Shown here: positions 14,079 to 22,237 of the stretch, in pieces
How the letters are laid out: every line of letters starts with the position of its first letter
How positions within the stretch are numbered: position 1 is the stretch's first letter
Origin: Saprospiraceae bacterium
Lineage (GTDB): Bacteria; Bacteroidota; Bacteroidia; Bacteroidales; JAIPBB01
Length of the DNA stretch: 31,366 nucleotides
Direction of reading: 5' to 3'
NCBI GenBank assembly: GCA_021739805.1
Contig: JAIPBB010000016.1
Location: 1-31,366 of the forward strand
Program-made: the position numbers and the translations under genes
Notes under the pieces: generated by a model
Told to the model about the DNA's origin: nothing
Database searches by the model: none
What the model saw: only the letters and a program-made list of their open reading frames with translations

Positions 14079-15168
14079 ATGGTAACAACCGAAGAAATTA
14101 AAGACCTTGAAAAAAGACTTGATGCCTTAAGGAGGTATCTTTGACATTGATGGGAAATTAAAACAAATTGAAGAAGAAGAATTAACCACTCAGGCATCCG
14201 ATTTCTGGAACGACCCAAAAAATGCTGAAGTACTTCTAAAAAAAATCCAGGACAAAAAACGTTGGACTAATGCTTACAAAGAATCTCAAAGCAGTTTCGA
14301 TGATTTGAATATCTTATGGGATTTCTTTGATGCAGGCGAAAGCACCGAAGAGGAAATTGATGAACAATTTAAAAACTGCCTGAAAAAAATCGAAGACCTT
14401 GAATTTCTGAATATGCTAAGTGGCGAAGAAGATAAACTCGGAGCCATAGTAAGCATTAATCCCGGTGCCGGTGGAACGGAAAGCCAGGATTGGGCTGAAA
14501 TGCTAATGCGTATGTATATTCGATGGGGTGAGCGAAATGATTATAAAGTAAATATTGTTGACATACACGAAGGAGAGGTTGCCGGAATAAAATCAGTTTC
14601 AATAGAGTTTGAAGGTGAATTTGCATTTGGTTATTTAAAAGGTGAAAACGGTGTTCATCGTTTGGTTCGACTTTCGCCTTTTGATTCGGCACATAAACGA
14701 CATACTTCCTTTGCATCGGTTTATGCTTATCCGGTTGTGGATGATGATATTGAAATAGAAATAAACCCTGCTGATATAACATGGGATACTTTTCGCTCGG
14801 GTGGTCCGGGTGGACAAAACGTTAATAAAGTTGAAACTGCAGTTAGGCTAAAACATGAACCTTCAGGATTAATTATTGAATGTCAGGCAACGCGTTCTCA
14901 AATGCAAAACAAGGAAAAAGCAATCCGTATGCTGAAATCCCAACTTTATGAAATTGAGCTAAGAAAACAAAATGAAGCACAGGCAGCAATCGAAGGAAAT
15001 AAGAAAAAAATTGAATGGGGCTCGCAAATCAGAAACTATGTGATGCATCCTTACAAAATGGTGAAAGATTTAAGAACAGGACAAGAAACATCAAATGTTC
15101 AGGCTGTTATGGATGGCGACCTTAATGATTTTATCAAAGCATATTTGATGGAATTTGGGAATAGCTAA
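14079..15168 (+). CDS. prfB: Peptide chain release factor 2 (programmed +1 frameshift)
   Basis: RF2 ends translation at UAA and UGA. The ATG at 14079 opens 21 codons ending at an in-frame TGA (14142-14144). The preceding sequence AGGAGGTATCTTTGAC is the textbook RF2 slip site: internal Shine-Dalgarno-like AGGAGG, CTT slip codon, TGA, C. After a +1 shift the frame continues from GAC at 14143 to TAA at 15166, giving about 362 residues, the normal RF2 length. The peptidyl-hydrolysis motif is in [18 protein letters not shown]; the [16 protein letters not shown] block carries the SPF-type stop-codon region of RF2. The slip site makes RF2 synthesis depend on RF2 scarcity. A conventional start at 14305 would lose domain 1. 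A 5' duplicate lies 1.8 kb upstream. Confidence 0.96.
14127..14145 (+). promoter_or_regulatory. Programmed +1 frameshift site in prfB
   Basis: AGGAGG (14130-14135), then TAT, then CTT TGA C. The ribosome slips from CUU to UUU when RF2 is limiting at the UGA. Confidence 0.95.
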
Positions 15169-15338
15169 ACCATATAAGGCATATAAGGTCATAAAAGTTT
15201 TATTTGTGTTTTCATATCTCTGCGTTTTGATTTAGACAGATAATCCAAATTTTCAATTTCTAAAAAATTTCACAATGGAACATCTTGCTGAATTTAGGTA
15301 AAATGTGAAAAATCATTTTTTTTTATGATGTAATATCC

Positions 15339-15346
15339 TACATTTG
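15339..15346 (+). promoter_or_regulatory. Candidate fumC promoter -7 box
   Basis: TACATTTG lies 47 bases before the fumC ATG. No -33 match seen. The rest of the 225-bp gap after prfB shows only an AT-rich spacer and a short CATATAAGG repeat (15171-15188). Confidence 0.5.
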
Positions 15347-15393
15347 AATTCTCAAATAAGTTTATCATAATCAAAAATTAACAATATAATATT

Positions 15394-16779
15394 ATGGAAT
15401 ATAGAATTGAAAAAGATTCAATGGGAAACATTGAAGTAACGGCAGAAAAATATTGGGGGGCGCAAACACAACGTTCAAAACAAAATTTCAAAATAGGACC
15501 TGATGCTTCTATGCCGATTGAAATAATTCGTGCATTTTCAGTTTTAAAGAAAGCTGCCGCATTAACAAATGTAGAACTTGGAGTTCTTCCAAAGGAAAAA
15601 GGTGATTTAATTGCTAAAGTTTGCGATGAGATTTATGAAGGTAAACTTGATGATAATTTTCCATTGGTAATTTGGCAAACCGGTTCAGGAACTCAATCGA
15701 ATATGAACTCTAATGAGGTTATAGCAAATCGTGCTCATGTAATCAATGGAGGCTCGTTAACAGATGCTAAGAAATTTGTCCATCCAAATGATGATGTAAA
15801 TAAATCACAATCATCAAACGATACTTTTCCAACTGCAATGCACATTGCAGCATATAAAATGTTGGTAGAGACAACTATTCCGGGTGTTGAATTGTTAAGA
15901 AATACTCTGGCTAAAAAAATGGAAGAGTTTAATAAATATGTGAAAACAGGACGTACACACCTTATGGACGCCACACCATTAACTTTAGGCCAGGAATTTT
16001 CAGGTTATGTTTCACAATTAGACCATGGAATTAAAGCATTAAAATGCACTTTGGAGCATTTAACCGAACTTGCACTTGGTGGCACTGCAGTTGGAACAGG
16101 ATTAAATACTCCAAAAGGATATTCGGAGTTAGTTGCAAAGAAAATTGCTGAATTAACAGGTTTTCCATTTATCACTGCACCAAATAAATACGAATCTCTA
16201 TCAGCACATGATTCATTAGTTGAAACATCAGGAGCTTTGAAAACCTTGGCTGTAAGCTTAATGCATATTGCCAGCAATTTAAGAATACTTGCTTCAGGTC
16301 CAAGATGTGGAATTGGTGAAATTTCATTTCCTGCAAACGAACCGGGTTCTTCGATAATGCCGGGTAAAGTAAATCCAACTCAAGCTGAAGCTCTTACTAT
16401 GGTTTGTGCCCAGGTGATTGGAAACGATGCAGCAATCACTGTTGGTGGAATGAATGGACATTTTCAATTAAATGTTTTTATGCCCGTTATGATTTCTAAT
16501 CTTTTGCAATCAGCAAAACTTATGGGTGATGCTTGTGTTTCATTTAATGATAATTGTGCTATTGGAATTGAAGCAAATGAAGTCGCTATTCAAAAGAATC
16601 TTGAAAACTCATTAATGCTGGTTACTGCACTCAATACTCATATTGGTTATGACAATGCAGCAACAATTGCAAAGAAAGCACATTCAGAAGGAACAACATT
16701 AAGAGAAGCAGCAATTGCAACTGGTTTGGTTACTGATGAGCAATTTACAGAATGGGTTAATCCGGCGAAAATGGTATAG
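15394..16779 (+). CDS. fumC: Fumarate hydratase, class II
   Basis: FumC reversibly hydrates fumarate to malate in the citric acid cycle as a cytoplasmic, iron-independent tetramer. The 461-residue length is normal. Visible signatures are [19 protein letters not shown] (near residues 97-115), the [17 protein letters not shown] block and the superfamily signature [10 protein letters not shown] at residues 318-327, the flexible loop with the catalytic serine. TGSGTQ and [14 protein letters not shown] distinguish it from aspartase and argininosuccinate lyase relatives. It stands alone between prfB and a repeat-rich region. The succinate dehydrogenase genes, which make its substrate, begin about 13 kb further on. 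Confidence 0.97.
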   Translation: MEYRIEKDSMGNIEVTAEKYWGAQTQRSKQNFKIGPDASMPIEIIRAFSVLKKAAALTNVELGVLPKEKGDLIAKVCDEIYEGKLDDNFPLVIWQTGSGTQSNMNSNEVIANRAHVINGGSLTDAKKFVHPNDDVNKSQSSNDTFPTAMHIAAYKMLVETTIPGVELLRNTLAKKMEEFNKYVKTGRTHLMDATPLTLGQEFSGYVSQLDHGIKALKCTLEHLTELALGGTAVGTGLNTPKGYSELVAKKIAELTGFPFITAPNKYESLSAHDSLVETSGALKTLAVSLMHIASNLRILASGPRCGIGEISFPANEPGSSIMPGKVNPTQAEALTMVCAQVIGNDAAITVGGMNGHFQLNVFMPVMISNLLQSAKLMGDACVSFNDNCAIGIEANEVAIQKNLENSLMLVTALNTHIGYDNAATIAKKAHSEGTTLREAAIATGLVTDEQFTEWVNPAKMV

Positions 16780-16782
16780 AAG

Positions 16783-16816
16783 TTTAAGCACCAAATTACA
16801 AATTACCAAATTGGCT
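16783..16816. repeat. Short heptad array after fumC
   Basis: Read on the minus strand this holds AATTTGG, TAATTTG, TAATTTG and GTGCTTA in 7-bp register. The TTTGGTGCTTA end word matches the end of the array at 10342-10410. Confidence 0.6.
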
Positions 16817-17198
16817 AAATTTTATTTTGATGGGCTGGGAAATTTTATTTAGTACTTTATTGTAAAACCAGCTTAAATGTGAGTCAATTTCTTTTTGAAA
16901 TTAATAACAAAGTTTATATAAACATTGAATAATCCTGAAGGGATTAAATGCCTTATTGTAATTGTGTTAAATGTATTTTTTGTTGAATCCCGTAAGGATT
17001 CCATGATAGGATTTCCACCATTAAACCACAGGTTTCACCTATGGCTATTCAAATTCAACCACTTTCGTGGTTTTAAATAAATATTGATTGACAATTGATA
17101 TTCGGAAGATTTAACGCAAAGAAATATTATTTTCAATTGATTTTAAACAAACAGCATTACATCTAAAAATATCCTCCTAGCCCATTAAAATAAAATTT
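16817..17198. repeat. REP-like element with 24-bp terminal inverted repeats
   Basis: The 465-bp gap between fumC and the beta-barrel gene has no gene. Terminal arms at 16817-16840 and 17175-17198 match in 22 of 24 positions (core TGGGCT/AGCCCA). Inside are four small dyads: AATCCTGAAGGGATT (16931), GAATCC/GGATTC (16985-17001), CCACAGGT/ACCTATGG (17026-17044) and AACCAC/GTGGTT with a TTTC loop (17057-17072). A 20-base word at the left edge recurs with one change at 18121-18140. No transposase is encoded. Confidence 0.8.
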
Positions 17199-17245
17199 GG
17201 TCACCAAATCCCAATAATCAAACTGATTTGGGGAATTTTGTGATT

Positions 17246-18070
17246 TTAATGAAGCTTTGTTTTTATTCCAAATTGAAAAATCAAACTAGAATACGGGAAA
17301 AATATTTCATGCAGTAATTGTGGTTTTTGGGGATCAGGGCTCATATTGTAATTCAGGTCAATATCTGAACTATAGGAAATTTCTTTTTCAATAACCAAAT
17401 AATCGTCATAAGTATTTTTGCCATTTTCTTTGGCTATTACCATTGATGATGTTGTTGGCTTATATTTGATTGTTTGGTAATTTAATTCTAAAAATAAAGC
17501 TGTGTTTTTCATAATCTGGTAGCTCAAACCGCCTGCGAAGCTTATTCCATAATTTCCTTTGGATTGATATTCCCATTCTTTAAGTGTTACATCCTCATGT
17601 ATGGTTGTTTTTTCATGTAATTCCACATTAGTCATCGACATTATATAGCCTAATTTTAAATAGGGGCGTAAAGTATTTTCTTCAGCACGAATAATAATTG
17701 ATGGTATTAGCCTTAAAGAATTCCCAAAAAGCTCTTGTTCAGTTAATGAAACAACTGAAGCAATAGCATCTTCTTGTGATAAATTAATTTTTCTTCCAAG
17801 CAAGTATGATACATCTAAACTCACAGCTATATTTTCATGAAAGCCAAATTCCAAAGCTGCATCAAAATATATGCCTGTGCCAAGAGAAAAAGGATTTGCT
17901 ATTTCTGTTTTAAAAGTGTTAGTCTCATCAATTTTGGTGTTATTATAGCCTTCTACAGTTTGTTTAAACGATGGAATGGCATAACCGGTAGAAAAATTAA
18001 ATTGAAAATCCTGGGCATTAGAAATGATAGTACTAAGCAGGAAAATTATAATTATAAATCTGGTTTTCAT
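17246..18070 (-). CDS. Outer-membrane beta-barrel protein
   Basis: This 274-residue protein has a signal peptide (MKTRFIIIIFLLSTIISNAQ) and then alternating-hydrophobic strands with aromatic ends, such as FNFSTGYAIPSF, FHENIAVSLDVSYLLG, YLKLGYIMSM, ALFLELNYQTIKYKP and a final strand SLIFQFGIKTKL. This is the pattern of the 8-stranded OmpX/OmpW-like or porin-family OMPs common in Bacteroidota. Function cannot be inferred beyond an outer-membrane location. A TATTTTTG box lies five bases before the ATG. It follows the three large secreted-protein genes on the same strand but has its own probable promoter. Confidence 0.82.
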   Translation of the reverse strand: MKTRFIIIIFLLSTIISNAQDFQFNFSTGYAIPSFKQTVEGYNNTKIDETNTFKTEIANPFSLGTGIYFDAALEFGFHENIAVSLDVSYLLGRKINLSQEDAIASVVSLTEQELFGNSLRLIPSIIIRAEENTLRPYLKLGYIMSMTNVELHEKTTIHEDVTLKEWEYQSKGNYGISFAGGLSYQIMKNTALFLELNYQTIKYKPTTSSMVIAKENGKNTYDDYLVIEKEISYSSDIDLNYNMSPDPQKPQLLHEIFFPYSSLIFQFGIKTKLH

Positions 18071-18075
18071 TAATA

Positions 18076-18083
18076 CAAAAATA
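18076..18083 (-). promoter_or_regulatory. Beta-barrel gene promoter -7 box, leaderless type
   Basis: TATTTTTG on the minus strand ends five bases before the ATG; a TTTG lies 22 bases further upstream. Confidence 0.5.
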
Positions 18084-18120
18084 ATTAATACTTGAAATAA
18101 TGATACAAATAGGTTTAATT

Positions 18121-18140
18121 TTGGCTAAATTTAATTTTGA
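18121..18140 (+). repeat. Second copy of the REP-element edge word
   Basis: TTGGCTAAATTT followed by ATTTTGA matches 16811-16830 with a single change, in the same orientation, in the gap between two minus-strand genes. Confidence 0.55.
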
Positions 18141-18178
18141 AGTATTGGATAAAAAATATTCCCTTAATATATATCGTA

Positions 18179-20299
18179 CTACCTCACCACAAACCGAACA
18201 GTTCTATTTACTTTCTCAGTTTGTATTTGTATAAAATAAATTCCCGGATTCAATTCCATATCAAAGTATTGACTTTTTATTTCTTGCATAACTAATATTT
18301 CCTGTCCCATGCTGTTTAGTATCCTCACTTCAGTGGCTTGGAGATTTCCTAGGTCCAGCATGAATTTCCCTGAGTTTGGATTAGGATAAAGTTTAACTGA
18401 ATTCCCTTCTATTTCTTCAATACTGACATTGTTGATTTGCATGCAAGCGGATGTATCCACACAGCCACTAACATTGATGGCAACGGCATAATTGCCGTTT
18501 GCTGTTGGGGTAAAGGTTTGCAGTGTGTCCCCGAGAAGTGGCACATAGTCATTATTACAATCCAACCACTGGTAGCTTGCATTGCTTTGATTGGCAATAA
18601 AGGTTGCACCGTGGTTGCTAAAACTTATAGTTGTATCAATAACAGGAATATTTAATGAAAGGCAGATAATAGAATCACAGCCGGTTGAACTTGGTAGCGT
18701 AAAATTAGCCGATTGATTGGATTGATAGTAAGTTATGCCATCCATCCATAGTAGGCTATCGCAGGCTGTAATATAATCAGTAGCATATACCTTGCACTGG
18801 CTTAGTTTTAGTATATAGGAGTTATTCTTTGAGTTTGGTGTTGTTTGGTTATAAACTCCAGATCCGGGATTAAAATCTACAGTATCATCGTAATAACCTG
18901 TTAAATAAACATTCCCGACATCATCTATAATCAGGCATGCTCCAACAGATTTGCCAAGATTGCCCTGCAAAACCCCAGCCCATAATAAGTCTCCATTGGG
19001 ATTTAGTTTTTGAAGATAAGCCCCCATGCTACTCAACGAGCTATTAGAATAAGTATAATAAACCAGCGTATCTGGTCCGGGGTCTAAATCCGCAGAATCA
19101 TATAAAACCCCTGTAGAGTAAACATTTCCAAAGGTATCTGTGGTAATGGACAAGGGTTCTAACTTATTTGCTCTTCCATAAGATTTAGCCCAGAGTAAAT
19201 TTCCGTTCTCATCAAGTTTTTGTATAAAAGCCCACCTATCACCAGAAGTGTATCCATCAAGTAGTAAAGTGTCAGGACCGGGGTCGAAATCTGCATGCCC
19301 CTTAAATGTACCGGTAGTATAAATATTATTGTAAATATCCGTTTTTATGGAATTTGGAGAAGCAAATCCCCAGCTAATTACATGACTGGTAAATTTCGCC
19401 CAAATAAAACTCCCTAAACTATCCAACTTTACAATGTATTCACCCATTGCATTGGTAGGAGGGGTACTTAGTCCGGCACCCGGGTCAAAATCAATTCCAG
19501 TGCCTTCAAAATATCCTGTACAATATACATTTCTATTTTGGTCTAAATCAATTGATATGCCCCGGGATAGTCCACCAGTCTCACTATTTAAAAATACTTT
19601 TGTCCATAAAAAGTTCCCGTTTTTATCTAATTTCTGGATAAAAGCATTATTAAGTGGAGTATTATATAAAGAATAACCTGCTCCATAAATGCAGGTTCCC
19701 GGTCCAGGGTCAAAATCAACAGTGTCCTTATAATAACCATGTGAATACACATTGCCTTGATTATCAATACACATATCGCGAACAACAACATCTTTAATAC
19801 CTCCAAAAGATTTTGCCCAAATAAAATTGCCGGCAGATGTAAGCTTTAAAATAAAAACATCATAATCACCTTTAGAAAAAAGCTTATAAACCATAGTATC
19901 AGGAGCAATATCAACAGAATCCTTGAAACTGCCCATTATTACAAGGTTGCCACTATCATCAATTTCTATACAGCCTAAACTTCCGTTTTCAAAATAAATT
20001 GTTTTTACCCAAACAAAATTGCCATTTATATCCAGTTTTTGTATATAAGCCGTAGTCATGTAATTTACCGAACTTACCCAATGGGCAGCAGAGGGGCTGG
20101 GATTAAAATCAACAATGCCCTTAAAACTGCCAAGTATATAGATATTGCCGGAAGCATCTTTTGCGAATGCCCCAGCTGATGATTCTCCACCATAACCGGG
20201 ATAATCCACATTACTTTTTACCCATTCGAATTGTGGGTTTTGGGCTTTTAAGATGAATACTGTTACAAGTGTGAGTATTACTAATATTGTTTTTTTCAT
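18179..20299 (-). CDS. Secreted beta-propeller (SBBP) protein with T9SS type A sorting domain
   Basis: This 706-residue protein has a signal peptide (MKKTILVILTLVTVFILKAQ), then seven repeats of about 55-65 residues, each holding D-x-x-GN-x-Y-x-x-G and D-[FIL]-x-P (VDFNPSPSA, VDIAPDTM, VDFDPGPGT, IDFDPGAGL, ADFDPGPDT, ADLDPGPDT, VDFNPGSGV). This is the SBBP (seven-bladed beta-propeller type) pattern; seven copies fit one full propeller. After about residue 500 come Cys-containing stretches, and the last ~75 residues (VKLYPNPNSGKF to IQTEKVNRTVRFVV) are a T9SS type A C-terminal sorting domain. The protein is therefore exported across the outer membrane and anchored or released. The ligand is unknown. 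Confidence 0.9.
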   Translation of the reverse strand: MKKTILVILTLVTVFILKAQNPQFEWVKSNVDYPGYGGESSAGAFAKDASGNIYILGSFKGIVDFNPSPSAAHWVSSVNYMTTAYIQKLDINGNFVWVKTIYFENGSLGCIEIDDSGNLVIMGSFKDSVDIAPDTMVYKLFSKGDYDVFILKLTSAGNFIWAKSFGGIKDVVVRDMCIDNQGNVYSHGYYKDTVDFDPGPGTCIYGAGYSLYNTPLNNAFIQKLDKNGNFLWTKVFLNSETGGLSRGISIDLDQNRNVYCTGYFEGTGIDFDPGAGLSTPPTNAMGEYIVKLDSLGSFIWAKFTSHVISWGFASPNSIKTDIYNNIYTTGTFKGHADFDPGPDTLLLDGYTSGDRWAFIQKLDENGNLLWAKSYGRANKLEPLSITTDTFGNVYSTGVLYDSADLDPGPDTLVYYTYSNSSLSSMGAYLQKLNPNGDLLWAGVLQGNLGKSVGACLIIDDVGNVYLTGYYDDTVDFNPGSGVYNQTTPNSKNNSYILKLSQCKVYATDYITACDSLLWMDGITYYQSNQSANFTLPSSTGCDSIICLSLNIPVIDTTISFSNHGATFIANQSNASYQWLDCNNDYVPLLGDTLQTFTPTANGNYAVAINVSGCVDTSACMQINNVSIEEIEGNSVKLYPNPNSGKFMLDLGNLQATEVRILNSMGQEILVMQEIKSQYFDMELNPGIYFIQIQTEKVNRTVRFVVR

Positions 20300-20304
20300 G
20301 ATTT

Positions 20305-20312
20305 CAAAGATA
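20305..20312 (-). promoter_or_regulatory. SBBP gene promoter -7 box, leaderless type
   Basis: TATCTTTG on the minus strand ends five bases before the ATG. Confidence 0.55.
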
Positions 20313-20385
20313 TTAATATTGTTGTCATTTTAAAAATTTATAGAATTATAAGTTTATTGCCGAAATAATATAGCCTTTGCCCCCT

Positions 20386-22164
20386 TTAAGGATTATACTC
20401 ATAGCACCCAAAGTCTGTATTATAACCATTAACATTGCCATTAATAATCCTGAAATTTCCATCCAAATCTGTACTTGTTATAGTTGCATAATTATCACCT
20501 GCATCAATACATAATATTGAAGTAGAAGTTAAATGGTAATTAGTAGAAGAAACAAAACCCGGGACAGGATTTGGATTATAAGCATTATCATTATTAAAAT
20601 AATTAATACCTGCTAATATTAAGTAGTTTGATGGTCGTTGTAATGCATATTGACCGGATATAATTAATAAATCAACAACAGATTCATAAATAATATTATT
20701 TTTAAAATTAGATGGGAAGTAACTGTTATCTTCAATACAAACCCCGGAAATCCAATAGGCAGCAGTATTATTACTAACTGTATTATGGTTAAATATAGTG
20801 TTATTGTTATTACCCTGCATGTAAACCACCCCCATATCTGTGGCATGGTTTTCTACAAATAAGTTATTTAAAATCTCAGTAGGATTTAAATAATTACTAT
20901 TCCTAAAGTAATACAATGCTCCGCCCTGATAAGCAGTATTAGATTCAAAACTGTTTAAACTAATAGAACTTTCAACCGGGTCGTCCATATAGATTCCGCC
21001 ACCATTGGCAGTTGAAGTGTTTCCATCAAAACTACAAAATATAATTTCAGTTTCTGAACATGTTATGTAAACACCACCCCCATTAGATGAAGCATTATTG
21101 TTTTTAAACTCACAATTTTCAATATAAGAATCTGAAGCCAGATAAATCCCCCCTCCATTTACCGCATTATTCTCCTCGAACTGGCAGTATACGATTGTTA
21201 CGTCCAGTCCGCTTGCAATATATACACCACCCCCATCTAAGTATGATTGATTCTCTGAAAAAACATTGTTCACTATATCCAAAGTTGAATTATTTCGGAT
21301 ATAAATACCGCCTCTTTTTCCATCAGCAGTATTATTCTCAAAAGTATTGTTTTCAAAATCTGTAGGGCTGGAATTGCAAATAAAAACACCGCCGCCATTT
21401 TCACCAACAGAATTATTTGAAAAATAATTAGAATTTATTATTGGATAACAAGGTGTTCCTGAACCTAAATTACCAATGGCAATAGCACCGCCACCTTTAT
21501 CTTCACTTACATTTCCCGCAAAAGTGTTGTGGGTAATTTCCGGTTTACAACCCACCATCATACATATTCCGCCTCCTCGATTTAGGGCGTTGTTGTCATG
21601 GATATTACACCATGAAATTAATGGGCTGCTACCACTATATAGACCTATGGCTCCTCCCTGGGCTAATACAGTGTTATCAAATATTTCGCAATAGCAAATT
21701 TCCAAATCTGAAAACCCTTCAACATAAATTGCACCACCTGAGCTTTCAGGATCAGGGCCTGAATTACAGATTGTACCGGTTTTCCCTGCTTTAGATATTT
21801 CACAATAATGAAATTTAGAGGGGGTTGGAGTCCCCCCATCAGTGAAATCAAAGCGGATACCGTTCCAAGGTTCTGTCTGTGAAGTAATGATTATCATTTC
21901 ATTAACAGTACCGATTGCGTTTATAGAGCCTTTTACATCCATTTTATAATGCCCCTGGAACAATACTTCAACACCTGGTTTGATAATTAGATTGGAACCC
22001 TGTGGGATTTCAATGTCCTCCATTATTTCATATGGGCTTCCTGCAATATCCCAATTATAAACAGATTGAGGTGGATTAAAATACGAATTGTAGATTTGAG
22101 TTTGTGCCCATAAACATGATAAAGGCAAAGTGAGAATTGTGATGATGAAAATTAATTTTTTCAT
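20386..22164 (-). CDS. Secreted right-handed beta-helix protein (choice-of-anchor Q type)
   Basis: This 592-residue protein has a signal peptide (MKKLIFIITILTLPLSCLWA) and a long parallel beta-helix made of rungs such as NNSVGENGGGVFI, NNTADGKRGGIYI and NNASSNGGGVYI (residues about 110-460), the polymorphic-OMP / pectate-lyase-like pattern. The C-terminus, DLDGNFRIINGNVNGYNTDFGCYEY, matches the choice-of-anchor Q domain, which usually precedes a surface-anchoring signal. Here the protein ends right after it, at YNP, with no T9SS sorting domain, unlike its two neighbours. It could bind glycan or have lost its anchor. Gaps of 73 and 86 bases to the neighbours suggest a shared transcript. Confidence 0.87.
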   Translation of the reverse strand: MKKLIFIITILTLPLSCLWAQTQIYNSYFNPPQSVYNWDIAGSPYEIMEDIEIPQGSNLIIKPGVEVLFQGHYKMDVKGSINAIGTVNEMIIITSQTEPWNGIRFDFTDGGTPTPSKFHYCEISKAGKTGTICNSGPDPESSGGAIYVEGFSDLEICYCEIFDNTVLAQGGAIGLYSGSSPLISWCNIHDNNALNRGGGICMMVGCKPEITHNTFAGNVSEDKGGGAIAIGNLGSGTPCYPIINSNYFSNNSVGENGGGVFICNSSPTDFENNTFENNTADGKRGGIYIRNNSTLDIVNNVFSENQSYLDGGGVYIASGLDVTIVYCQFEENNAVNGGGIYLASDSYIENCEFKNNNASSNGGGVYITCSETEIIFCSFDGNTSTANGGGIYMDDPVESSISLNSFESNTAYQGGALYYFRNSNYLNPTEILNNLFVENHATDMGVVYMQGNNNNTIFNHNTVSNNTAAYWISGVCIEDNSYFPSNFKNNIIYESVVDLLIISGQYALQRPSNYLILAGINYFNNDNAYNPNPVPGFVSSTNYHLTSTSILCIDAGDNYATITSTDLDGNFRIINGNVNGYNTDFGCYEYNP

Positions 22165-22237
22165 GGTTGATTAGTTTTATTTGTTTTGTTCACATAATAA
22201 ATCTTGTTTGCATGGAAAGACAAATGAGAATAGTTTT

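Larger units (their letters stand above)
13961..14193 (+). repeat. prfB promoter/5'-end duplication, copy B
   Basis: This is the partner of 12111-12367. It contains a four-unit octamer array (13991-14022), the TAAATTTG box (14051-14058) and the first 38 codons of intact prfB. Confidence 0.92.

Noticed and set aside
14305..15168. RF2 gene starting at 14305
   Set aside because: It would lack domain 1; the upstream frame joined by the +1 slip site encodes it.
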